Made by a program: the position numbers and the translations under genes. Below are positions 1 through 8,800 of a stretch of 64,000 nucleotides of DNA, piece after piece. The stretch spans positions 682,001-746,000 of the forward strand of contig NZ_BNAG01000003.1 of the NCBI RefSeq assembly GCF_014653175.1, written 5' to 3'. Origin of the DNA: Roseivirga thermotolerans (GTDB taxonomy: Bacteria > Bacteroidota > Bacteroidia > Cytophagales > Cyclobacteriaceae). Each line of letters begins with the position of its first letter. Position 1 is the first letter of the stretch. The notes beneath the pieces were generated by a model. The model was not told the origin of the DNA and ran no database searches. It saw only the letters and a list, made by a program, of their open reading frames with translations.

Positions 1-521
1 ATCGGATTATTAAGGCCCGTTTTTTATCAACCCAGGCGCGCGATCAGGCAGTACACTATCAACACAGTGAGTTGGGATATAATTACCGTCTCTCCAATGT
101 ACTGGCCGGAATAGGCGTAGGGCAAATGGAGTTATTGGAACAATTTGTAGCGCTCAGGCGCAAGAATTTCGACTTCTATTGCCAGCTTTTTGATGGCAGC
201 CCGGTCACGGTTCATAAAGAGAGTTCAGACCAGTCATTTTCAAATCACTGGCTAACCACTGTGGTTTTTCCCAAGGACCATGAAAAATTGAACAAAGAAG
301 TTTTCATGCAAGCATTTTTGGAAGAAAATATTGAATCGAGGCCTTTGTGGAAACCAATGCATATGCAACCTCTCTATAAAGGAGCCGAAATGCATGGTGG
401 TGCTGTATGCCACGATTTATTTCAACGCGGATTATGCTTACCTTCAGGTTCTAATTTAACCAATGCCGATCGCGATAGAATAGCATCAGTAGTTCGAAAA
501 GTGTTGAGAAATGCTCAATAA
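1..521 (+). CDS. DegT/DnrJ/EryC1/StrS-family sugar aminotransferase, C-terminal part (5' end outside window)
   Basis: PLP-dependent enzymes of this family transfer an amino group to a 4-keto nucleotide sugar. The frame is open from base 3 with no stop upstream, so the gene is cut by the window edge; about 173 C-terminal residues remain. The stretch HSELGYNYRLSNVLAGIG and the later WKPMHMQPLY are hallmark family segments. The catalytic lysine would lie upstream, outside the window. An internal TTG at 72 is not the true start, because the family sequence continues before it (KARFLSTQARDQA). The gene overlaps the next one, a 4,6-dehydratase, by 11 bases. The pair would make a 4-amino-4,6-dideoxy sugar, as PglF and PglE do in bacillosamine synthesis; which sugar is made here cannot be told. 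Confidence 0.93.
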   Translation, partial: RIIKARFLSTQARDQAVHYQHSELGYNYRLSNVLAGIGVGQMELLEQFVALRRKNFDFYCQLFDGSPVTVHKESSDQSFSNHWLTTVVFPKDHEKLNKEVFMQAFLEENIESRPLWKPMHMQPLYKGAEMHGGAVCHDLFQRGLCLPSGSNLTNADRDRIASVVRKVLRNAQ

Positions 522-2406
522 GTTTAAAACCCTTAATGTTCTGCCAAGATGGATTATTGTGATGATCGATCTTACCATATTCTCTTTGGCAGCACTTATT
601 GGGTACTTGCTTCGACTCAATTTTCAAATTGATGAACTTTATGAGTTCGACTTTTTGCGTGGTATAGCCATTTACACCATTTCCGGCCTTATTGCCTCGC
701 TGCTTACCCGTAGTTTTGCCGGAATTATCAGATATACCGGTATTCAGGATACTTTAAGAGTTCTATATGCCAACCTGGTTTCTTTGCTCATTGTATTTGC
801 CATTAATTACCTTTCTGAAAATGCCCTACCATATTCAGTTGCACTCATAGCTTTTCTTGTTTCACTGGTTATATCCATTAGTTATCGTTTACTGGTTAAA
901 GAACTGTTCGCCTTTTATAGAACAGTGCCCAAGAGCCAGCGTAAAATACTTATTATGGGAGCCGGCCGATCCGGTATGATTACCAAGCAACTACTGGATA
1001 ATGACACTCGGTCTAATGTTAAAGTAGTGGGCTTTCTGGAAGACAACCCCAGAAAAATTGGTAATGTAATTGGCGGGGTAAGGATTTTTTCAGCCAAAGA
1101 TGAGTTCGAAAAAGTAGTGATTAAACACAATCCCACAGAACTAATATTGGCAGCTACCAAGCTTTCGCTGGAGCGTAAAAACGATTTGGTAGACCGTTGT
1201 CTGGAGTTTGGAATTAAGGTTACCAGTGTTCCTTCTGCCGACCAATGGATTGGTGGAGAGTTCGATATCAACCAGATCAAAGAGGTGAAAATTGAGGACT
1301 TGCTGGGCAGAAACGCCATTGTGCTCAAGAATAAGTTCATTAGCAAGCAGCTCAACGATAAGTGTATCCTCATTACCGGGGCTGCAGGCTCCATAGGGAG
1401 CGAAATTGTTCGTCAGGTTGTACGTTATTCGCCTGCCAAGGTAATTTTGCTCGACCAGTCTGAAACGGGTTTGTTTGAAATTGAGAATGAGATTAGAGGG
1501 CTCAAGAAGATGGGTGAAGATCTTATCTCGTTTGTGGCGGACATCACCAATACTAACCGACTTAAGGAATGCTTTTCGCGCTTCAGACCTCAGGTAATCT
1601 TTCATGCTGCTGCCTACAAACATGTGCCCATGATGGAGCTAAATGTTCCGGAGGCTGTATGTTGCAATGTGCTGGGTACCAGAAATCTGGCAGACCTTTC
1701 GGTAGAGTTCGATGTGGAAAAGTTTGTGATGATTTCAACCGATAAGGCTGTTAACCCCACCAGTGTAATGGGAGCCACCAAACGAGCGGCAGAGGTATAT
1801 GTACAAAGCCTTAATGAATTTTTGGTAAGTATAGATTCCGGTTCAACAAAGTTTATTACAACGCGATTTGGTAATGTGCTGGGGTCAAATGGATCGGTAA
1901 TTCCCATATTCAAAAAACAGATTCAGGCTGGCGGACCAATTACGGTTACCCATCCTGAAATTACCAGGTATTTTATGACCATCCCGGAAGCTTGTAGCCT
2001 TGTGTTGGAGGCTGCTACCATGGGAGATGGAGGAGAAATTTTTGTCTTTGATATGGGTAAGTCCGTTAAGATTGTTGATCTGGCCAGGCGTATGATCCAG
2101 CTTTCCGGGCTAGTAGAAGGCAAAGACATCGATATAGTTTTTACCGGCCTAAGGCCCGGAGAAAAGCTCTACGAAGAGCTACTCGATGATAACGAGAACA
2201 ACCTGGCCACTCATAATCCCAAAATAATGATCGCCCAAACCCGTAAACTGGACTTTAAGATGGTTAAGGAGTGTCTTGATCGTTTGGACGAATTGGCAAC
2301 ATTTAGCGAAGGTTATGCCTTCAGTGATGTGGAAATAGTCCGTGTTCTTAAGTCTATGCTCACCGAATATAAGAGTAAGGCCTCTAAGTTTGAATCACTG
2401 GACTAA
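511..2406 (+). CDS. Membrane-bound NDP-sugar 4,6-dehydratase (CapD/WbpM/PglF family)
   Basis: 631 residues. The N-terminal 125 residues hold about four membrane helices, followed by a first Rossmann domain (GAGRSGM near residue 150) and a second catalytic one (GAAGSIGSE near 290). AAYKHVPMME and STDKAVNP are signature segments of the family. The usual SDR Tyr-x3-Lys reads Met-x3-Lys here (MGATK near 421-425); this Ser-Met-Lys triad is known from the large WbpM-type enzymes, so it is not a defect. The reaction is the conversion of a UDP-HexNAc, typically UDP-GlcNAc, to the 4-keto-6-deoxy sugar at the inner face of the cytoplasmic membrane, feeding surface polysaccharide or glycan synthesis. 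The start at 511 overlaps the upstream aminotransferase, which suggests coupled translation. Confidence 0.93.
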   Translation: MLNKFKTLNVLPRWIIVMIDLTIFSLAALIGYLLRLNFQIDELYEFDFLRGIAIYTISGLIASLLTRSFAGIIRYTGIQDTLRVLYANLVSLLIVFAINYLSENALPYSVALIAFLVSLVISISYRLLVKELFAFYRTVPKSQRKILIMGAGRSGMITKQLLDNDTRSNVKVVGFLEDNPRKIGNVIGGVRIFSAKDEFEKVVIKHNPTELILAATKLSLERKNDLVDRCLEFGIKVTSVPSADQWIGGEFDINQIKEVKIEDLLGRNAIVLKNKFISKQLNDKCILITGAAGSIGSEIVRQVVRYSPAKVILLDQSETGLFEIENEIRGLKKMGEDLISFVADITNTNRLKECFSRFRPQVIFHAAAYKHVPMMELNVPEAVCCNVLGTRNLADLSVEFDVEKFVMISTDKAVNPTSVMGATKRAAEVYVQSLNEFLVSIDSGSTKFITTRFGNVLGSNGSVIPIFKKQIQAGGPITVTHPEITRYFMTIPEACSLVLEAATMGDGGEIFVFDMGKSVKIVDLARRMIQLSGLVEGKDIDIVFTGLRPGEKLYEELLDDNENNLATHNPKIMIAQTRKLDFKMVKECLDRLDELATFSEGYAFSDVEIVRVLKSMLTEYKSKASKFESLD

Positions 2407-2549
2407 GACACTATTTCCGACACCACTCAACCTCGCAAGGGTATCTGTCATAGCTAAAGCCCTCTATTCAACAAAGCACAAACAATCTGGCTCGAAGAAT
2501 AATTGATCTGATGTCCGGACTAATTTCCAGGGCTGGCAGCGCGAAAAGG

Positions 2550-3503
2550 TTATCTAAACTTAGGTTTCTTTCTGGAGGGGGAGAAGAGTTCTCCAAGGAA
2601 GTTATCAGGTAAGTACATCTCCAATCTTAATGAGAAGATATAATAAGCATCGTTGTTTTCTCTACCTCTTATAGCCCCTTTCTGCCGGGCGGTATAACCA
2701 CCTTCAACCGATCTGTCATATACCTGAACAGCAATATCTGCCATTGGTGAGCCCGGACCACCATTCCATTCTATGATTTCATCTCGGCTCGGATAAAAGG
2801 TTGCCACATCGTCAAGGTAATCAGTAAAGGTAAACCTTCTGGCACCTTCAATAAGAATATCGATGTACTGGTTGGCTTTTAACCTAACTCCAATACCAAA
2901 TGGAATTACGGTTACATTTTTAGGATAAGAACTAACTGGTGCAGCTTCTTCTGTTTGAATTTCCCAAAGCCTTACGGTGTAATTGCCTTCTTCTCCGGGA
3001 AGAAATGTCTTAGGACGGTTAGTAGAACGCCCAATACCAAACATCAGGTAAGGGTTAATAATTGGTCTTCTGGTATAACTTCCGTCAACAGGAATTAGGT
3101 TGAAAATGGCAAGGGCAGAAACTTCTAAGTTTTGCGATCTGAAATTCAGGTTTCTGATGTAGCGGTCGTCCTCATCTCCAACATCGGTACGATTACTGAT
3201 TCGCTTTGAAATGAACCCAGACTTGCCTTCAGCATCACTTCCGCCTATCTGATACCAGTTTACGTCTACACGCAGTGAGAGCTGCGAACCGAACTTCTTT
3301 CTCAGGCCAACACCTAAACTTGGGCCCAGGGCAGACTGAAGACCATCATAAAAAACATCGTGCATGTCGCCATGATAGGTAGAAAAGCCTACGCCATAGG
3401 AGAACATCCATGTGCGATCTCTACGTCTGGAATAGAAGGATTGGGCGTTTGCAAGTTCAGTAAACGCTAAGATAATAAGTAAAGTGAAAGTGACCTTTTT
3501 CAT
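2550..3503 (-). CDS. Predicted outer-membrane beta-barrel protein (DUF6089-like)
   Basis: 317 residues with a signal peptide (MKKVTFTLLIILAFTELANA then QSF). The mature part is rich in alternating aromatic strands (FSYGVGFSTYHGDMHD, INPYLMFGIGRSTNRPKT, FTDYLDDVATFYPSRDE), ending in a strand-like segment YIFSLRLEMYLP, which suits an 8- to 10-strand barrel. It is clearly a paralog of the protein at 5705-6577: both share PYL-x-x-GIG-x-x-x-N-x-PKT and YLDDV-x-T. The function is unknown; members of the group are annotated only as outer-membrane proteins. The 143 bases between it and the dehydratase hold nothing I recognise. Confidence 0.8.
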   Translation of the reverse strand: MKKVTFTLLIILAFTELANAQSFYSRRRDRTWMFSYGVGFSTYHGDMHDVFYDGLQSALGPSLGVGLRKKFGSQLSLRVDVNWYQIGGSDAEGKSGFISKRISNRTDVGDEDDRYIRNLNFRSQNLEVSALAIFNLIPVDGSYTRRPIINPYLMFGIGRSTNRPKTFLPGEEGNYTVRLWEIQTEEAAPVSSYPKNVTVIPFGIGVRLKANQYIDILIEGARRFTFTDYLDDVATFYPSRDEIIEWNGGPGSPMADIAVQVYDRSVEGGYTARQKGAIRGRENNDAYYIFSLRLEMYLPDNFLGELFSPSRKKPKFR

Positions 3504-3596
3504 CTTAAAGCTTATAGTAAAGCTAATTAACTTCTTATTGGGTTACAAACTATCTTAGCTGAGGCTCTACAAATTTATGATTATTTACTGTAAACG

Positions 3597-3626
3597 AAAA
3601 ATCTCCAGCCAAATGACTGGAGATTT
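3597..3626 (-). terminator. Rho-independent terminator after tRNA-Arg
   Basis: A perfect 10-bp stem (AAATCTCCAG at 3617-3626 reading leftward, pairing with 3599-3608) with an 8-base loop, followed on the minus strand by a run of T. It lies 2 bases past the tRNA end, so it would end the sucC/tRNA transcript. Confidence 0.85.
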
Positions 3627-3628
3627 GT

Positions 3629-3701
3629 ACACCCGGAAGGAGTCGAACCCTCAACCTCTGGAGCCGAAATCCAGCGCTCTATCCAGTTGAGCTACGGGTG
3701 C
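3629..3701 (-). tRNA. tRNA-Arg, anticodon TCG
   Basis: 73 bases fold as a full cloverleaf: acceptor GCACCCG/CGGGTGT with a G-U first pair, D-arm GCTC/GAGC, anticodon stem CTGGA/TCCAG with loop TTTCGGC (anticodon TCG, reads CGN arginine codons), T-arm GAGGG TTCGACT CCTTC. The CCA end is not encoded, so the CCA-adding enzyme at 23649 is needed. It sits 23 bases after the sucC stop on the same strand and may be cut from a shared transcript. Confidence 0.96.
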
Positions 3702-3724
3702 CTGCGCTTAAAAGAGTGCTTCTA

Positions 3725-4936
3725 TTAAGCCAATGCCTGTTGCACTTTGGCAGCAGCATCTTTCAGTAATATAGCCGATTCTACCGCCAAACCACTTTCA
3801 TTGATGATTTGTGCAGCTTCTTCTGCATTAGTTCCTTGTAGTCTTACAATGATTGGAATGTTGATGTTGCCGATTTTCTTGTAGGCCTCAACCACTCCGT
3901 TGGCTACACGATCACAACGAACAATTCCTCCAAATATATTGATCAGAATGGCTTTTACGTTAGGATCTTGCATAATTATTCTAAAGCCTGCTTCCACAGT
4001 TTCTGCGTTTGCGGTTCCCCCAACATCCAGAAAGTTAGCCGGTTCACCACCGGAAAGCTTAATAATGTCCATAGTTGCCATGGCAAGTCCTGCTCCGTTC
4101 ACCATACAGCCTACGTTACCATCTAACTTCACATAGCTCAGTCCGTACTTGCCTGCTTCTACTTCTGCCGGATCTTCCTCCGTTATGTCTCTCAGTTCGG
4201 CAAGATCTTTATGTCTGAAAAGCCCGTTATCGTCCAGGTTAACTTTGGCATCAACCGCCAAAATCTGGTTGTCAGATGTTTTTAGTACCGGGTTAATTTC
4301 AAACTGAGAGGCGTCAGAATCTTCATAGGCTTTGTAAAGGGCGTGAATGAATTTCACCATTTCTTTAAAGGCTTGTCCTTCCAGGCCTAGTTGAAAGGCT
4401 ACTTTTCTCGATTGAAAGCCTTGCAAGCCCACTCTTGGATCTATCCACTCTTTAATAATTTTCTCTGGAGTTTCTTCGGCTACAGCCTCAATGTCCATTC
4501 CACCTTCAGTAGAAGCCATAATTACATTGCAGCCTTTGGCCCTGTCTAACAATATAGACAAGTAGTATTCTTTGGGCTCAGAATCGCCAGGATAGTAAAC
4601 GTCCTGAGCGATCAATACTTTGTTTACTTTTTTACCCTCTGCTCCGGTCTGGTGAGTTACCAAAGTTCCTCCCAAAATGGCTTCAGCCTTAGGGCCAACC
4701 TCATCGAGGCTTTTGGCCAGTACCACACCATTAGAGCCAGTTTCTTGTATCTTACCTTTCCCACGGCCTCCCGCATGAATCTGAGCTTTCACCACGTACC
4801 AAGAGGTTCCGGTTTGTTCGTTGAGCTTTTTAGCAGCCTGAGTGGCTTCTTCTGGCGTGTTTGCAACTATGCCTTCCTGAATTTTTACCCCGTATCCTTT
4901 AAGTAATTCTTTTGCTTGGTACTCGTGAATATTCAT
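3725..4936 (-). CDS. sucC: Succinyl-CoA synthetase beta subunit (ADP-forming)
   Basis: 403 residues; starts [17 protein letters not shown], the diagnostic SucC N-terminus. The N-terminal ATP-grasp domain covers roughly residues 1-225 ([15 protein letters not shown] for nucleotide binding, FEINPVL near its end), followed by the CoA-ligase domain with NFLDVGGTA and [11 protein letters not shown]. With SucD it interconverts succinyl-CoA and succinate with substrate-level ATP formation in the TCA cycle. sucD is not in this window, so the two subunit genes are unlinked here, as often in Bacteroidota. tRNA-Arg follows immediately. Confidence 0.98.
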   Translation of the reverse strand: MNIHEYQAKELLKGYGVKIQEGIVANTPEEATQAAKKLNEQTGTSWYVVKAQIHAGGRGKGKIQETGSNGVVLAKSLDEVGPKAEAILGGTLVTHQTGAEGKKVNKVLIAQDVYYPGDSEPKEYYLSILLDRAKGCNVIMASTEGGMDIEAVAEETPEKIIKEWIDPRVGLQGFQSRKVAFQLGLEGQAFKEMVKFIHALYKAYEDSDASQFEINPVLKTSDNQILAVDAKVNLDDNGLFRHKDLAELRDITEEDPAEVEAGKYGLSYVKLDGNVGCMVNGAGLAMATMDIIKLSGGEPANFLDVGGTANAETVEAGFRIIMQDPNVKAILINIFGGIVRCDRVANGVVEAYKKIGNINIPIIVRLQGTNAEEAAQIINESGLAVESAILLKDAAAKVQQALA

Positions 4937-5038
4937 GATGCTTTTAAATTTGGTGCGAAGCTAAATCTTTGGGCCTATAATAACAAGTGAATTTCGTTTA
5001 TTAGAAGTTTGTTGCTGCTCTGTTTAGATTCGATTCAT

Positions 5039-5046
5039 TATGTTTG
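5039..5046 (+). promoter_or_regulatory. -7 box TATGTTTG upstream of the LolD-type gene
   Basis: Exact match to the Bacteroidota -7 consensus TAnnTTTG, only 6 bases before the ATG at 5053. If used, the transcript would have almost no leader. It covers the alternative TTG at 5044, favouring the ATG as start. Confidence 0.4.
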
Positions 5047-5052
5047 GGATGT

Positions 5053-5721
5053 ATGGCAGAAATTATCCTTAAGGCACAGAATATTTCCAAGGCCTATAAC
5101 AACCTTCAGGTTCTCAAGAAGATCGATCTGGAGATTGCCGATCGAGAAGTGGTTTCCATTGTTGGTGCCTCGGGAGCGGGCAAAAGTACCTTATTGCATA
5201 TTTTGGGCACCTTAGATAGGCCCGATCAGGGCACCTTGAATATAGTAGGGCAAAATGTACTTGCTCTTTCTGCCGCCAAACTGGCCAGGTTTAGAAACAG
5301 TGAGATTGGGTTTGTATTTCAGTTTCATAATCTGCTGCCTGAATTTTCGGCTTTGGAGAATGTATGTCTTCCCGGTTTTATTTCCGGTCTTTCTGAAAAA
5401 GAAGTGAGGCAGCGAGCGTTGAACTTGTTAGAAATACTGGGCTTGGCCGATAGGGCTACGCACCGACCTTCCGAACTTTCGGGGGGTGAACAGCAGCGAG
5501 TATCTGTGGCTCGTTCGCTCATCAACGACCCCAAAGTGATTTTTGCCGATGAGCCAAGTGGAAACCTTGATTCTAAAAATGCGGAATCATTGCATAAACT
5601 GTTTTTCGACCTTCGCGACAGGTTCAAAAAAACGTTTGTGATTGTTACACACAACCAAGCTTTGGCTGAGTTATCTGATCGGCAGATCGAGATTAAAGAC
5701 GGACTTATCGCGTCATCTTAA
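5053..5721 (+). CDS. lolD: ABC transporter ATPase, LolD/MacB type (lipoprotein release)
   Basis: 222 residues from the ATG at 5053; an in-frame TTG at 5044 is less likely. Walker [10 protein letters not shown] (about residues 37-45), Q-loop [16 protein letters not shown], signature LSGGEQQR, Walker [14 protein letters not shown] and H-loop VTHN are all present, so it should be an active ATPase. [11 protein letters not shown] is characteristic of the LolD/FtsE/MacB subgroup. LolD powers release of lipoproteins from the inner membrane by LolC/E; no permease gene is nearby, so the exact partner is inferred. Its last 17 bases overlap the convergent gene at 5705. Confidence 0.85.
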   Translation: MAEIILKAQNISKAYNNLQVLKKIDLEIADREVVSIVGASGAGKSTLLHILGTLDRPDQGTLNIVGQNVLALSAAKLARFRNSEIGFVFQFHNLLPEFSALENVCLPGFISGLSEKEVRQRALNLLEILGLADRATHRPSELSGGEQQRVSVARSLINDPKVIFADEPSGNLDSKNAESLHKLFFDLRDRFKKTFVIVTHNQALAELSDRQIEIKDGLIASS

Positions 5722-6577
5722 TTACCTTACAACGGATTGATGATTTACCGTATAGCGATTTAGGTAAATAGAATCCCAAACGAAACCCAATCCTAAGGTA
5801 TGAGTCGTTGCTGCCATCACCTCGGGGAGTGCCTGCCGCAACGGGAGCCACCGGAGGGTTAAGCGCGGCCCTTGGGTCAGACAGTAATCCGAGGGTATTG
5901 GCATCTACACCATTGGTTTCTGAGAAAGAAGAAGGGTCTCGGTATACCGTACTCACATCGTCTAAATAGCCCGTCATGGTAAGTGTATATTGGGCTTCTA
6001 TTTGTAGATCTACATTTCTCGACATAAAAAAGTTGAATCCAAAACCAAGCGGAATAGCCAAGGCCAAACCTCCATACTGAACGCCTTCCAGCGAAAGGGG
6101 GCGAAGATCATAGGTGGTTCCCGCAAGTTCTGTTTTGGGGTTGTTGCTGGTAATGCCTATGCCCAAATGCAAGTAAGGGTTGGCAAAGGCCCTGTCTTTA
6201 TACCCGGAGGCAGGGTGCCTGAAGGCGTAGTACAAGGCCTGGACGGTAAATTCTACGTTGGTAGCTTTGAAACTAAGGTTTCTCGTTTTGTTGGCCGGAA
6301 GTGGAGATAGAGAATCGTCAGCTTGAATTTTATATATGCTCAGGTTAGTTCTTATGGCAATTTGGTCGGTAAACAAATGTTCGTAACCTATCGTAGCGCT
6401 CAGGCCCGTCTGAAGCTTTGGGTCTTGTGCCCTTCGTAATTCTCCGAAATAGGTATTTAAACCAAAGCCAACAGAGGCTTTTGACAGTCGGTCAAAATCG
6501 CCTGTGGTTACATATTGTTGAGCGTGAATGCTAGTGTGAAGGCAAATGACCAACAGCAGCGGAACGAAAAATCTCAT
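5705..6577 (-). CDS. Predicted outer-membrane beta-barrel protein, paralog of the one at 2550
   Basis: 290 residues from the ATG at 6577. The frame is open further up to 6616, but the promoter box at 6605-6612 and the signal peptide ([19 protein letters not shown]) fix this start. The mature region ([43 protein letters not shown], and a C-terminal strand [13 protein letters not shown]) parallels the 2550-3503 protein along its whole length. The function is unknown. The two copies flank the sucC/tRNA/lolD block, consistent with an old duplication. The 3' end overlaps the convergent lolD by 17 bases. Confidence 0.82.
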   Translation of the reverse strand: MRFFVPLLLVICLHTSIHAQQYVTTGDFDRLSKASVGFGLNTYFGELRRAQDPKLQTGLSATIGYEHLFTDQIAIRTNLSIYKIQADDSLSPLPANKTRNLSFKATNVEFTVQALYYAFRHPASGYKDRAFANPYLHLGIGITSNNPKTELAGTTYDLRPLSLEGVQYGGLALAIPLGFGFNFFMSRNVDLQIEAQYTLTMTGYLDDVSTVYRDPSSFSETNGVDANTLGLLSDPRAALNPPVAPVAAGTPRGDGSNDSYLRIGFRLGFYLPKSLYGKSSIRCKVIKMTR

Positions 6578-6604
6578 ATTCTTCCGAAATGACAGGTTAG
6601 GACA

Positions 6605-6612
6605 CAAATTTA
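6605..6612 (-). promoter_or_regulatory. -7 box TAAATTTG
   Basis: Exact TAnnTTTG match on the minus strand, 28 bases before the ATG at 6577. No clear -33 TTTG at the expected spacing. Confidence 0.5.
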
Positions 6613-6637
6613 TCATTCGAACGTAGAAAATCGAGTT

Positions 6638-7081
6638 TTATTCGGTTTTTAATTGTGCAATCATATGCTCTATATGTTTTCGAGCCCCGAACAGGTCGGA
6701 ATAGATGGCTGCAACTTGTTGTTTTGAGTCAATCAGGTAGGTTATTCGTTTGGGTATATTCACAATAGGCATGAGCGCACCATAGACTTTACAAACATTT
6801 CCTGAAGGGTCGGAGAGAAGCTCAAAGGGTAGGTCGTGCTTTGCCCTGAATCTTTTATGAGTAGCTGGCGAATCTTTACTTATGCCAAATACATGAATGT
6901 TGAGGCCTTTGAAAATGTGATGTTGATCTCTGAAGCTACAGGCTTCTTCGGTACATCCGGGGGTAAAATCTTTCGGATAGAAGTATACAATGCAGGGTAG
7001 GTTTTCCGGTAGGCTAACCAAAACGTTCTCGCTATTCTTCAATTGGAAGGAAGGTGCTTTTTGACCAACTTTTAATGCCAT
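6638..7081 (-). CDS. bcp: Thioredoxin-dependent thiol peroxidase (Bcp/PrxQ)
   Basis: 147 residues, the usual length. FYPKDFTPGCTEEACSFRD contains the peroxidatic Cys (TPGCT) and, five residues on, the resolving Cys typical of PrxQ/Bcp. It reduces hydroperoxides in the cytoplasm, being recycled by thioredoxin. The start MALKVGQKAPSF is the family N-terminus. Only 38 bases separate its start from the divergent transporter gene at 7120, so both promoters lie in this short gap or reach into the genes. Confidence 0.96.
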   Translation of the reverse strand: MALKVGQKAPSFQLKNSENVLVSLPENLPCIVYFYPKDFTPGCTEEACSFRDQHHIFKGLNIHVFGISKDSPATHKRFRAKHDLPFELLSDPSGNVCKVYGALMPIVNIPKRITYLIDSKQQVAAIYSDLFGARKHIEHMIAQLKTE

Positions 7082-7119
7082 ATTTTATCGTTCAAAATTG
7101 AATAAGTGCATCTTTGTGC

Positions 7120-7980
7120 ATGTTTTCAAAAGGGGTAATTTACATGATGTTGGCCACATTCGTTTTTGCTGTCATGAATGTGTTGGTAAAATATCTACCT
7201 AATATCCCCGCAATAGAAATCATTCTTTTCAGGTCAATTGTTTCGTTTTTTATGTCGGGGGTAACCTTGCGAATCAAGAAAGTGCCTTTGTTGGGGAATA
7301 ACAGAAAAGTTTTGCTCATCCGTGGTTTGGCCGGAGCCTTAGCTCTGATGATGTTCTTTACTACTTTGCAGGAAATACCACTGGCGAGCGCGGTAACTCT
7401 TATGTTTCTGGGGCCAATTTTTACCACGCTTATTGGTATATGGGTGGTCGGTGAGAAGGTGAGCCCCATTCAGTGGTTATTCTTTGCCTTGTCGTTTGCC
7501 GGAATAGTTATGATTAAAGGGTTTGACCCAAGGGTGTCTCCATTTATGGCCTTGCTTGGGGTTGGCGCTGCATTTTTCTCAGGTGTGGCTTACAATATGA
7601 TTCGAAAGCTCAAAACATCTGAACATCCGTTGGTAATCATCTTTTATTTTCCACTGGTTACTTTGCCTATAGTGGGGGTATACTCTGCTTTGCATTGGGT
7701 TCAACCGGAGGGTATCGAGTGGCTTCTTTTGCTTGGGGTAGGGGTATTGACTCAAATTGCCCAGTATTTCTTAACAGTCGCCTATCAGTCAGAAGAGCTG
7801 TCTAAAGTTTCGAATATTAATTTTATTGGTATTATCTATGCCCTCGGTTTTGGGTTTTTTCTGTTCGATGAAACCTTCAATGTATTGACTTACCTTGGCA
7901 TGACGGCCGTAATGGCCGGGGTGGTATTAAATGTAATTTTCAAAAGCAAAAAGAAAAACCATGAAGCTGTACCAAATTGA
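7120..7980 (+). CDS. EamA/DMT-family transporter
   Basis: 286 residues from the ATG at 7120 (a TTG two codons earlier is less likely). About ten hydrophobic helices in two homologous EamA halves, with AIEIILFRSIVSF in the first half and a typical GVVLNVIF helix at the end. Such proteins usually export metabolites; the substrate cannot be told. The gene overlaps the PhzF gene by 20 bases, so the two are cotranscribed and translationally coupled. Confidence 0.9.
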   Translation: MFSKGVIYMMLATFVFAVMNVLVKYLPNIPAIEIILFRSIVSFFMSGVTLRIKKVPLLGNNRKVLLIRGLAGALALMMFFTTLQEIPLASAVTLMFLGPIFTTLIGIWVVGEKVSPIQWLFFALSFAGIVMIKGFDPRVSPFMALLGVGAAFFSGVAYNMIRKLKTSEHPLVIIFYFPLVTLPIVGVYSALHWVQPEGIEWLLLLGVGVLTQIAQYFLTVAYQSEELSKVSNINFIGIIYALGFGFFLFDETFNVLTYLGMTAVMAGVVLNVIFKSKKKNHEAVPN

Positions 7981-8755
7981 TTCTTTCACCCAGACTGTTT
8001 TTAGTGGAAATCCTGCCGGTGTATGTGTTTTAACCGAACCCTTAAGGGAGGATGAAATGCAGGCTATTGCCTCAGAAATGAATTTGTCGGAGACGGCATT
8101 TGTGGTGAAAAAAGAAGGTAGGTATGACTTGCGATGGTTTACTCCGGCTCGCGAGGTACCACTTTGTGGACATGCTACTCTGGCCTCGGCCTTCGTACTG
8201 TTTTCAGAAGGTTTTCATACGGCCGATGCTCCCATTGTGTTCGACACGCTGAGTGGTGAATTGGTAGTTAAACAGATGAGCGATGGTGCTCTGGAAATGA
8301 ACTTTCCTTTAACAATGCCTTCGAGCTACAGCGGAGACCAACAGCATATCATTCAGTCTACATTTGGTCCTTCGGTGATTGATGTACTTGAGGTGCCCAA
8401 CGAATTGATCGTGATTGTTGATTCTGTTCAAATCTTGGTGGGGTTAAACCCTTCAATGGATAATGTGGCTAGACTGGCGGTAAATGGAGTAATGGTTTCA
8501 GCATGGGATGAAACAGGTACTTACGATTTTGCTTCACGATACTTTGCTCCCAATCTGGGTATAAACGAAGACCCGGTTACCGGATTTATCCATACCATAT
8601 TATCGCCTTACTGGGCTGTGAAAAAGGGACAAACGCAGTTCAAATGTTTGCAAGCCTCAAAAAGAAGGGGAGAACTTTTTGTTGAAACACTTAGTAACCG
8701 AACACTCATAAGAGGCTTTGCGGTCAAAGTTTTTGAAACGGAGCTTGCTATGTAA
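7961..8755 (+). CDS. PhzF-family isomerase/epimerase
   Basis: 264 residues. N-terminus MKLYQIDSFTQTVFSGNPAGVCVL and NLSETAFVV (with the conserved catalytic Glu) are PhzF signatures; RWFTPAREVPLCGHATLAS and EDPVTGF follow in order, giving the two-lobe diaminopimelate-epimerase fold. Few family members have a known substrate. It lies directly behind an EamA exporter with 20 bases of overlap, suggesting a shared small-molecule pathway. The 45-base gap to the convergent pullulanase shows no obvious terminator. Confidence 0.93.
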   Translation: MKLYQIDSFTQTVFSGNPAGVCVLTEPLREDEMQAIASEMNLSETAFVVKKEGRYDLRWFTPAREVPLCGHATLASAFVLFSEGFHTADAPIVFDTLSGELVVKQMSDGALEMNFPLTMPSSYSGDQQHIIQSTFGPSVIDVLEVPNELIVIVDSVQILVGLNPSMDNVARLAVNGVMVSAWDETGTYDFASRYFAPNLGINEDPVTGFIHTILSPYWAVKKGQTQFKCLQASKRRGELFVETLSNRTLIRGFAVKVFETELAM

Positions 8756-8800
8756 AAATGGCAGCTTCTTTATAGGTCAATTTCCAACACGAATAGAAAT

